Shown here: positions 7,675-14,106 of the stretch, piece by piece
Position numbering within the stretch: position 1 is the stretch's first letter
Layout of the letters: each line of letters opens with the position of its first letter
NCBI GenBank assembly: GCA_047975325.1
Contig: JBKEDF010000039.1
Span: forward strand, 1-19,189
DNA from: JBKEDF01 sp047975325
Lineage (GTDB): Bacteria; Pseudomonadota; Alphaproteobacteria; Rhodobacterales; Rhodobacteraceae
Reading direction: 5' to 3'
DNA length: 19,189 bases
Made by a program: the position numbers and the translations under genes
The notes under the pieces: generated by a model
Databases searched by the model: none
Told to the model about the DNA's origin: nothing
The model's input: the letters and a program-made list of their open reading frames with translations, nothing else

Positions 7675-8367
7675 ATGCGCCATCGTGCGTTTGCCATTGG
7701 ATCCCTTGTTGCGACAATCCTTGCCATCGGTTGGATGACCTTGCAACCTGCACCGAAACCGCAGGACCGGGCGCTTTCATCGGCCCTTCCGGATGGCCCC
7801 CTGACGATTGTGACCTTCGGCACCAGCCTGACGGCCCCGCCGCAAATCTGGCCCGACAGGCTGGCCGAGGCCCTTGCCGCATGTCGCGACACACGGGTAG
7901 GGGTTGAACGGGTGGCCGGGCCGGGTAGGGGATCGGTCTGGGCACTGGGTCAGGTGGCGAAAGTGGTGGCGCATGACCCGGATCTGGTCCTGGTGGAACT
8001 TGCCATAAATGATGCCGATTTTCGCGATGGGGCATCCCTGGCCCGGGGCAGGGCGCAACATCGGGGGTTGATCACGGGGCTGCGCGGAGCTTTGCCCAAG
8101 GCACAGATCGTTCTGATGACAATGAACCCGGCAACGGGCCTGCGTGGCTGGATCCGCCCCCGGCTTGCTGTGCATTACCGTCAATATCGCGATCTGGCCG
8201 CTGAGGCGGAAACCGGGCTGATTGATCTTTATCCGCGCTGGCTGGCCTTGCCGCGCGGGGAAAGGGGGCTGTCCGCAGACGGGTTGCACCCCGACCCCGA
8301 ACGTGCGGCGGAAATCATCGTGCCGCAGATTGTCCGCTATCTTGAGCCGTTCCGAAAATGTCCGTGA
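7675..8367 (+). CDS. SGNH/GDSL-type hydrolase, membrane-anchored or exported
   Basis: A protein of 230 residues. An N-terminal hydrophobic segment (FAIGSLVATILAIGWMTL, about 6-23) acts as a signal anchor or signal peptide. SGNH blocks are in order: FGTSLT with Ser51, AGPGRGS (block II), VELAINDADF with Asn112 (block III) and DGLHPD with Asp202/His205 (block V). Block I has Thr where GDS is usual, a change next to the nucleophile that leaves the catalytic residues intact. It likely removes or transfers an acyl group on a periplasmic glycan. The gene begins three bases after the acetyltransferase stop, suggesting an acetylation/deacetylation pair on one mRNA. Its last 53 bases overlap the convergent CatB-like gene (8315-8367). 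Confidence 0.83.
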   Translation: MRHRAFAIGSLVATILAIGWMTLQPAPKPQDRALSSALPDGPLTIVTFGTSLTAPPQIWPDRLAEALAACRDTRVGVERVAGPGRGSVWALGQVAKVVAHDPDLVLVELAINDADFRDGASLARGRAQHRGLITGLRGALPKAQIVLMTMNPATGLRGWIRPRLAVHYRQYRDLAAEAETGLIDLYPRWLALPRGERGLSADGLHPDPERAAEIIVPQIVRYLEPFRKCP

Positions 8368-9037
8368 AGGGTGGGTTGCGGATCAGCGATGCAAGATCGC
8401 GTTCCCACCAGCGGCTTTCTTCCAGTTCCGCGATGCGTGCGGGGGCAAAACGCAGCCGGACCTGCCGGGCCGGTACGCCTGCCATGATCGCATATGGCGG
8501 AACATCACGGGTGACGACGGCACCGGCCGCGATTACGGCGCCATTGCCGATTGCGCGGCAGCCGGACAGTATCGTTACCCGATCGGCAATCCATACATCA
8601 TGCCCTATGGACAACGGAACGTCACGATCCTGTTCTATCGTGTCCCCCTGTAGGAAACCAAGGCGACTGTTATAGAAGAACGGATGCAGGATGGGGCGTT
8701 CCAGCGGATGATTGCGCCGCCTTACGATCAGCTCCGTTCCCACCGAACAATAATTCCCGACCGACGTTCCCGGCGGAAGCAGCCCGGGCCGGAGTATGTC
8801 ACCATAGCTATAACGCCCGATATCTACCTCATGATAGTTCTTCAGGATCTGGCGCCAGCTTTCTGAAAACATCTGCCCCCCTTCGAGGCGCAGGCAGGCT
8901 TGTCGTATCATCCGGCGCAGCCTTGAAACCCGGTAAAGCGGCAGAATGATGCGGGCAAGGCGGTGTGATCTTCGTGCCTCACACGCCACCGCCTGTTCTT
9001 CGGCATCCGGTTTCCATGGGCCGCTGGTCTGTGTCAT
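8315..9037 (-). CDS. CatB-like (xenobiotic acyltransferase family) O-acetyltransferase
   Basis: A cytoplasmic hexapeptide-repeat acetyltransferase of 240 residues. The left-handed beta-helix spans about 70-215, with TSVGNYCSVGTELIV, then the loop RRRNHPLERPILHPFFYN, where His110 sits at the place of the catalytic His of CatB/Vat enzymes. LSIGHDVWIADRVTILSGCRAIGNGAVIAAGAVVTRDVPPYAIMAGVPARQVRLRF follows, the typical end of the fold. The family contains antibiotic-inactivating enzymes, but the surroundings argue for sugar O-acetylation. Its ATG overlaps the flippase stop in an ATGA junction (9034-9037), so it is the distal gene of a wzx-acetyltransferase unit. The 3' end overlaps the SGNH hydrolase tail on the other strand. 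Confidence 0.85.
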   Translation of the reverse strand: MTQTSGPWKPDAEEQAVACEARRSHRLARIILPLYRVSRLRRMIRQACLRLEGGQMFSESWRQILKNYHEVDIGRYSYGDILRPGLLPPGTSVGNYCSVGTELIVRRRNHPLERPILHPFFYNSRLGFLQGDTIEQDRDVPLSIGHDVWIADRVTILSGCRAIGNGAVIAAGAVVTRDVPPYAIMAGVPARQVRLRFAPARIAELEESRWWERDLASLIRNPPFTDIFGTAQDSGQSAAR

Positions 9038-10455
9038 TCGATTTTCTTTCGTTGAAGAACCTGACGAATACCTGGCAGCAACAGGATTGACAGGGCCAGT
9101 ATTGCAGCCGCGCCCAGCCAGACCGAAAAGGGTGCCAGTAATGCGTTATCCGGTGTAAGATGGGCGAGAAACCCCATGGCGAGGATCATCCCCACGACCC
9201 CGGCCTGTTGCAAGATGATATGGCGGCGGGGCAGCCTGGCCCTGCCGAGCATCAGCCAGATTGCAACGACCAGCCCCAGGGCCTCGGCTGCAAGACCGAT
9301 CAGCAGGATATCCATGATGGTTCCACCCCGTTCGGCCGTGACCCAGGCCAGCGGGAGGCCTGCCACGCGAACCAGATTGGCGATCATTGCGTTTCCGGTA
9401 TGACCAAGCGCAAGTGCGATAATCGCCGGCCCCGCCTTCATCAGCCGCAGGGCCTGACAAAGCGCAAACCAGATGAGCAATGGAGCAAGGGGCGCATATT
9501 TATCCCCAAGCAAAAGCTCTATTGCCGCGCCTGATGCAAGCATTACCGCAAGCGCGAATATTACGGATGAAAAGGCTATGCCCTGAAGGCAGATATTCGC
9601 AGAGGCGGCAAACCGGGGCGTTCGGGCCTCTGCGCTCAGCCGCGGCAGGAACAGGTTTTGCGCGGATGTTGCGAGCACCAGCGTTGGTGTCAGCGTCAGG
9701 GTCATGCCCATGGCAAAAATGGCAAGTGCCTCCATCCCCATGACCCTGCCGACGATAAGCTTGTCCCCCTGAAAGACAAGAAACATCAGCATCGAATTTA
9801 TCAGCAGGGGCCAGCCGAAATTCAGCGAATTCGTGATGATGCCACGGTCCCAGGCCAGCCGATAGGGCCGTTCGGCCAGAAGATGGGAAACCAGTACGCT
9901 GACAATTGTCTGCGCCATGATCGACCAGAGCATGACCTGCCAATCCCCCAACCAGATGACCAGCGGCCAGACCAGCACGAGCGCAACCACAGCCGGAACC
10001 GTTCCCGTCAACAAAAGCGGGCCGAACCGCATCTGCCTGTTCAGACGGTGGATATCGAAATGTTGCAAGGCATTGAATACCGGCACCAGAGCAAGGATCT
10101 GATAGGCCCCGGCAATCTCGGGAATGCCCAGAAACCGCGCGAGGGGGCCGGCAAGGGCAAACAGGACCATCCCGGCGATCACGCCACGGAAAAGCTGAAA
10201 CCCTTGCAGGGCGGCCTGAAAATGCGGATCGTCACCTTCTTGTGCCTGCACGATTTGTTGCTGCAGCCCGAAGGCGGAAGCCATTTCCACCATGGCCATG
10301 ACCATCGCGAAGGTTGCCGCCACCCCGTAATCCTCAACCGGGATCAGGCGCGCGACCATAAGGTTGCGTGCCAGAAGCAGCAGCGAAGCTGCCGCATTTC
10401 CGGACAGAATCAGGAGGGCTTTGCGGATCATGATGGGAAGGTCGCCCGGTGGCAT
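9034..10455 (-). CDS. Polysaccharide flippase, Wzx/MOP family
   Basis: An inner-membrane protein of 473 residues with about 12-14 hydrophobic segments from ALLILSGNAAASLLLLARNLMVARLIPVEDYG, the family's N-terminal signature, through to a C-terminal pair around 415-465. The segment LNFGWPLLINSMLMFLVFQGDKLIVGRVMG (about 215-245) is the characteristic mid-protein motif of oligosaccharide flippases. It would move lipid-linked repeat units to the periplasm, where the polymerase at 4219-5646 could act. Either the ATG at 10455 or that at 10431 (MIRKALL) could be the start; neither has a good ribosome binding site, and the second matches family N-termini better. It shares a 127-base divergent region with the iron-sulfur protein gene at 10583 and is coupled downstream to the CatB-like gene. 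Confidence 0.88.
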   Translation of the reverse strand: MPPGDLPIMIRKALLILSGNAAASLLLLARNLMVARLIPVEDYGVAATFAMVMAMVEMASAFGLQQQIVQAQEGDDPHFQAALQGFQLFRGVIAGMVLFALAGPLARFLGIPEIAGAYQILALVPVFNALQHFDIHRLNRQMRFGPLLLTGTVPAVVALVLVWPLVIWLGDWQVMLWSIMAQTIVSVLVSHLLAERPYRLAWDRGIITNSLNFGWPLLINSMLMFLVFQGDKLIVGRVMGMEALAIFAMGMTLTLTPTLVLATSAQNLFLPRLSAEARTPRFAASANICLQGIAFSSVIFALAVMLASGAAIELLLGDKYAPLAPLLIWFALCQALRLMKAGPAIIALALGHTGNAMIANLVRVAGLPLAWVTAERGGTIMDILLIGLAAEALGLVVAIWLMLGRARLPRRHIILQQAGVVGMILAMGFLAHLTPDNALLAPFSVWLGAAAILALSILLLPGIRQVLQRKKIE

Positions 10456-10582
10456 GAAAGGTTCGTTTCCGTCCCAATAGCGGATACTGCCCCGGACGAA
10501 AAGAATTCGGGCTGGAAAAACCGGTGCATATCGGCTTATTGGTCGCGGGTTTCAGTGCCAGGACGCAAGGCGGCGTACCGAT
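10456..10582. promoter_or_regulatory. Divergent promoter region between wzx-like and F420-beta-like genes
   Basis: This 127-base region should drive two opposite transcripts. A loose inverted repeat is visible (CCAATA near 10474, TATTGG near 10538), which could be an operator but may be chance. I could not assign convincing -10/-35 boxes. Confidence 0.35.
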
Positions 10583-11812
10583 ATGAACAGTTTGCAGGAA
10601 AATACCGCCCCTTCGCTTGCGCGGGTTGCGCGGGGTAATCTTTGTGCCGGATGCGGGGCCTGTGCGGGGCTTTTGCCGGATCGGATCACGATGAACGTGG
10701 CTGCGCCGGGTTATCTGCGCCCCGTGCAGCAGGCTTCGATATCGCCGCAGGAAGACCGCCTGATCGCAGCAATCTGCCCCGGCCTTGGCCAACGGGTCAA
10801 GGCGGGGGGACGCCCCGATTCGCCGCTTTGGGGGCCGTTTCTGGAAATGTGGACAGGCTGGGCCACGGACCCCGCACTGCGCCATGCCGGGGCTTCGGGC
10901 GGTGGGCTTTCGGCGATCCTGGCCCATCTTCTGGCCTCGGGAACGGTTGATGCCGTCTTGCAGACGGGGGCCGACCCTGCCTTGCCGATCGGCAATATTA
11001 CGGTGATCAACACCAAAACCACGGATCTCGCCTCGGCGGCGGGTTCGCGCTATGCGCCTTCCGCGCCGCTTGCGGATTTGCGCCAATTGCAGGGTGATGG
11101 GCGGCGTTTCGCCTTTGTCGGCAAGCCCTGCGACGCGGCCGCCCTGCGTGCCCTGATTGCCGAAGAGCCCGATTTTGCCCGCGTCTTCCCGGTTATCCTG
11201 TCCTTTTTCTGTGCAGGGGTGCCCAGCCATGACGGCGCGCGCGGCGTGCTTGCCGCCCTTGGCGCGGCGGAGGCTGAAACCGAATCTTTCCGGTTTCGGG
11301 GCAATGGCTGGCCGGGCAGGGCCACGGCGCGGCTGAAGGATGGCACCGAACGATCAATGAGCTATCACGACAGTTGGGGGGGGATCCTTTCCAGACATGT
11401 GCAGCATCGTTGCAAGATCTGCGCCGATGGAACGGGGGTTGCGGCGGATATCGTCTGTGCCGACGCCTGGGAAAGCGATGAAAAGGGTTATCCCGTCTTT
11501 TCCGAGGCCCCGGGAATGAGCCTGATTGTCGCGCGCTCGGAATTGGGTGCGAAACTGATCGCGGATGCCCGGGCGGCGGGGCAGATCGAAACCCAACCCT
11601 TTGCACCTGATAATCTGACTGCGATCCAGCCGGGGCAGCGTGAACGTCGCCGCGCGCTTCTGGCCCGGCTTGCGGCGTTGCGTCTGGCCTGCCGTCCGGT
11701 GCCCCGCTATGAGGGGCTTCTGTTGCGTGCGGCCGCGCGCCAGAACCCGGTTTCGCGCAACCTCAGGAATTTTCTGGGCATGCTGCGCCGCACCTTGCAA
11801 GGCAGAACCTGA
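10583..11812 (+). CDS. Coenzyme F420 hydrogenase/dehydrogenase beta-subunit-like protein
   Basis: A cytoplasmic iron-sulfur/flavin-type protein of 409 residues. The N-terminus carries CAGCGAC (Cys21, Cys24, Cys27) with a later CP in AAICPG, a ferredoxin-like 4Fe-4S set. GASGGGLSAIL (about 102-112), GKPCDAAALRAL, FFCAGVPS and the CKIC motif in VQHRCKICADG follow the order seen in FrhB-like proteins. Relatives are common in exopolysaccharide loci of bacteria that do not make F420, next to pyruvyl transferases, and their reaction is not established. Here the stop is 14 bases before the pyruvyl transferase start, with the same strand and spacing as an operon, so a shared role in glycan modification is likely. 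The C-terminal ~60 residues are basic and helical. An eight-G run at 11376-11383 lies in the SWGG segment. Confidence 0.83.
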   Translation: MNSLQENTAPSLARVARGNLCAGCGACAGLLPDRITMNVAAPGYLRPVQQASISPQEDRLIAAICPGLGQRVKAGGRPDSPLWGPFLEMWTGWATDPALRHAGASGGGLSAILAHLLASGTVDAVLQTGADPALPIGNITVINTKTTDLASAAGSRYAPSAPLADLRQLQGDGRRFAFVGKPCDAAALRALIAEEPDFARVFPVILSFFCAGVPSHDGARGVLAALGAAEAETESFRFRGNGWPGRATARLKDGTERSMSYHDSWGGILSRHVQHRCKICADGTGVAADIVCADAWESDEKGYPVFSEAPGMSLIVARSELGAKLIADARAAGQIETQPFAPDNLTAIQPGQRERRRALLARLAALRLACRPVPRYEGLLLRAAARQNPVSRNLRNFLGMLRRTLQGRT

Positions 11813-11826
11813 AGAAAGGCCAAAAA

Positions 11827-13008
11827 ATGCCCGCCCGCCCGTTAAAAATTTGCCTGATCATGCATTCCACCCGTTCCGATAATCTGGGGGTGGGGGCATT
11901 GACGGTATCCGAAATTGCCATATTGCGGGATATTGCAAAGCGATTATCGCGCGAGATTGAAATCACCGTGCTGGATTGGAAGGATCCACGTATGCCCTAT
12001 GTCACGGGGCCGGATATTCGCATCATTGACCTCGATGGGCGCTTTCTGAAAGATCCGCGCGGGTTTTTCGCCACGGTCCGAAAATCCGATCTGGTGATCG
12101 ATATCGGTGGCGGTGACAGTTTTGCCGATATTTACGGACGCGGCCGGCTTACACGGATTTTCGTGATGAAATACCTTACCCATCTGGCACGCACCCCGCT
12201 GGTCGTGGCCCCGCAAACCATTGGCCCTTTTACCAGCACCTGGTCGGCAAGACTGGCACGCTGGTCTCTCAATGCCTCGGCACTGGTTGCGACGCGGGAT
12301 GCGAAATCCACCGCCGCGCTGACGGATCTGGGGTATCGTGGCAGGGCGGTTGAGGCCTCGGATGTTGCGCTGCGCCTGCCCTTCACCCCGCCCCCCCCGC
12401 ATGGGGATGGGGCACCCCGGATAGGGATCAACGTGTCGGGCCTGCTGATGGCAGGCGGTTATACGGGCAAGAACGAATTGGGCATCGTGCTTGATTATCC
12501 CGGGCTGATCCGCAGCCTGATCAAGGGGTTTCAGGATCGTGGCGCCCAGGTGCATCTGGTTCCCCATGTGATTGTGGGGCAGGGGCGGATGATGCAGGAA
12601 GATGATTTCCGCGCCTGTCAGGCGCTGGCGGAGGAACTTCCCGGAACTGTTCTGGCGCCCGCATTCGAAAGCCCGCCGGAGGCCAAGAGCTATATCGCGG
12701 GGCTCGATTTTTTCATGGGTGCGCGGATGCATGCCTGTATCGCAGCTTTTTCTGCCGGTGTGCCGGTCATCCCGATGGCGTATAGCCGCAAGTTCGCAGG
12801 GCTTTTCGGCTCTCTCGGCTATGACCGGACAGTGGATTGCACGGCTGAGGAAGGCCGGGTGATCGAGGAAAAGATATTTTCTGCCTATGATCAACGCGCG
12901 GCCCTGGCGCAGGAGGCGACGACGGCGTTGGCGAAAGGGCGCGAAAGGCTTGCGCTTTATGAGGGTGCCCTGGAACGGCTTATTGCCGGGATGGTTTCCC
13001 CGTCATGA
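11827..13008 (+). CDS. Polysaccharide pyruvyl transferase family protein
   Basis: A CsaB/WcaK-type enzyme of 393 residues, which would transfer pyruvate from PEP to sugar hydroxyls as a ketal, adding negative charge to a surface glycan. The N-terminus CLIMHSTRSDNLGVGALTVSE, the DLVIDIGGGDSFADIYG segment (about 88-104), APQTIGPF, VATRDAKSTAALTDLGY and the C-terminal GARMHACIAAFSAGVPVIPMAYSRKFAGLF (about 298-327) are hallmarks of the GT-B-like fold of this family. The ribosome binding site GAAAGG lies seven bases before the ATG. It is the second gene of the pair with the F420-beta-like gene. Its stop overlaps the convergent glycosyltransferase by six bases. An eight-C run sits at 12391-12398 within a Pro-rich linker, a possible slippage site. 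The substrate sugar is not known. Confidence 0.9.
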   Translation: MPARPLKICLIMHSTRSDNLGVGALTVSEIAILRDIAKRLSREIEITVLDWKDPRMPYVTGPDIRIIDLDGRFLKDPRGFFATVRKSDLVIDIGGGDSFADIYGRGRLTRIFVMKYLTHLARTPLVVAPQTIGPFTSTWSARLARWSLNASALVATRDAKSTAALTDLGYRGRAVEASDVALRLPFTPPPPHGDGAPRIGINVSGLLMAGGYTGKNELGIVLDYPGLIRSLIKGFQDRGAQVHLVPHVIVGQGRMMQEDDFRACQALAEELPGTVLAPAFESPPEAKSYIAGLDFFMGARMHACIAAFSAGVPVIPMAYSRKFAGLFGSLGYDRTVDCTAEEGRVIEEKIFSAYDQRAALAQEATTALAKGRERLALYEGALERLIAGMVSPS

Positions 13009-13902
13009 CCGGTTCCAGCGGCCCGAAAGCCGGCTATGATCCCCCCCCCGCATGAGGGCGAACATCCGGCACGCCCTATGCAGCCGGATCCGGAACAGCC
13101 CCCAGAAGGCCAGCCCCCGGGCACGCAAACCTGAAACCCGGTTACTGGTCAGGATATGGGGAATTTCAATCAGCACCGAAGGCAGCATCGCAAATGCCTT
13201 CAGCAGCCATTTCAGTCGTCCCCGGGATTGTTGCAGTGCAAGATGATAATCATGGGCAAGCTGCCGGTCCCATTTCAGGAAAAGATCCGCAAGACTTGCC
13301 CGGGCAGGGTGATAAACCCGCATTGGGGCAATGAAACGGATTTCATACCCTTTCGCCCCCGCGCGCCTGCCCCAGTCCCGATCCTCTGCAATATCGATGC
13401 CGCCGAAGGGGCCGACATCCTCCAGAACCTCCCGTCGGGTAACAAGGTTGCCGGTCCCTGTAAAACCCTGTTCAGCGATATAGCGGTCCATGCGATAGCC
13501 ATAGATGCTTTCATAGGATTCGGTCAGGCTGGGCCGGACGGAATCGGCGCAATTGATGCGGACATCCCCGCCAAGGATCATTGCCCCGGGATCGGCCATT
13601 GCCCTTTCCGCTTGGGCCAGCCAGTCGGGATCTGCTGTGCAATCGGCATCGATAAAGGCCAGAATATCCCCATTGGCGGCTGCAGCCCCGGCGTTGCGCG
13701 CAAGGCCGGGACCGGGCCGAAGTTCCTGCAACAGCACCGTATCGGGCCGGTTATCACAAACCGCCCGCGGCATGTCTCGTGAGCCGTTATCGGCCACGAT
13801 TACCTGGTCCGGGCGTCGCTTTCCACCGTCCAGTGAGGCGAGGCAGCGGGCAAGGAAATCAGGCTGATTGAGGTGTGGAATAACAACCGAAATTCGTAAC
13901 AT
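13003..13902 (-). CDS. Family 2 glycosyltransferase
   Basis: A GT-A-fold, inverting glycosyltransferase of 299 residues when started at the ATG at 13902. The N-terminus MLRISVVIPHLNQPDFLARCLASL is the usual first strand and helix. VADNGSRD, GPGLARNAG and FIDADCTADPDW (DxD metal site, about 90) follow, then GTGNLVTRREVLEDVGPFGGIDIAEDRDWGRRA, with the ED motif of the acceptor/base region. A basic C-terminal segment with amphipathic helices suggests membrane association. AGGA about ten bases upstream supports this start; further in-frame codons up to 14025 add non-conserved sequence. It lies downstream of the spike genes on the same strand but beyond a hairpin terminator, so it probably has its own promoter in 13903-14056. 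A nine-base G run (C on the plus strand, 13041-13049) is present near the 3' end. Confidence 0.9.
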   Translation of the reverse strand: MLRISVVIPHLNQPDFLARCLASLDGGKRRPDQVIVADNGSRDMPRAVCDNRPDTVLLQELRPGPGLARNAGAAAANGDILAFIDADCTADPDWLAQAERAMADPGAMILGGDVRINCADSVRPSLTESYESIYGYRMDRYIAEQGFTGTGNLVTRREVLEDVGPFGGIDIAEDRDWGRRAGAKGYEIRFIAPMRVYHPARASLADLFLKWDRQLAHDYHLALQQSRGRLKWLLKAFAMLPSVLIEIPHILTSNRVSGLRARGLAFWGLFRIRLHRACRMFALMRGGDHSRLSGRWNRS

Positions 13903-14056
13903 ATTTCGGTTTTCCTGCCTGTGATCCATACGGATTTCCGTTTTGGAGATATGGGTTTTCCCGAATATAGGTGGGGTGTGACGGCAGGTCCAGTTATAGC
14001 TGGCGGAAACAGGCCTGATTATCAAATCCGTGCAGTATCATTATGAAATCAAAAGG

Positions 14057-14100
14057 TTATAGCCCGACAACACAATCAGAATAAAGTTGCCAGGCTATAA
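14057..14100 (-). terminator. Hairpin terminator after the spike genes
   Basis: TTATAGCC at 14057-14064 pairs with GGCTATAA at 14093-14100, and CAAC at 14068-14071 with GTTG at 14086-14089, across symmetric 3x3 internal loops with a 14-base apical loop. Read on the minus strand it starts seven bases after the spike gene stop and is followed by CCTTTTGATTT, a broken T-run. Its stem is AT-containing, so it is a plausible but not strong terminator; an mRNA-stabilising hairpin is the alternative. Confidence 0.5.
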
Positions 14101-14106
14101 GCCTGT

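Noticed and set aside
9658..10638. Plus-strand open frame of 326 codons
   Set aside because: It lies opposite the flippase gene; its His/Gln/Asp-rich composition is typical of an antisense shadow of a membrane protein.
11944..12894. Minus-strand open frame of 316 codons
   Set aside because: Antisense to the pyruvyl transferase, which has clear family motifs throughout.
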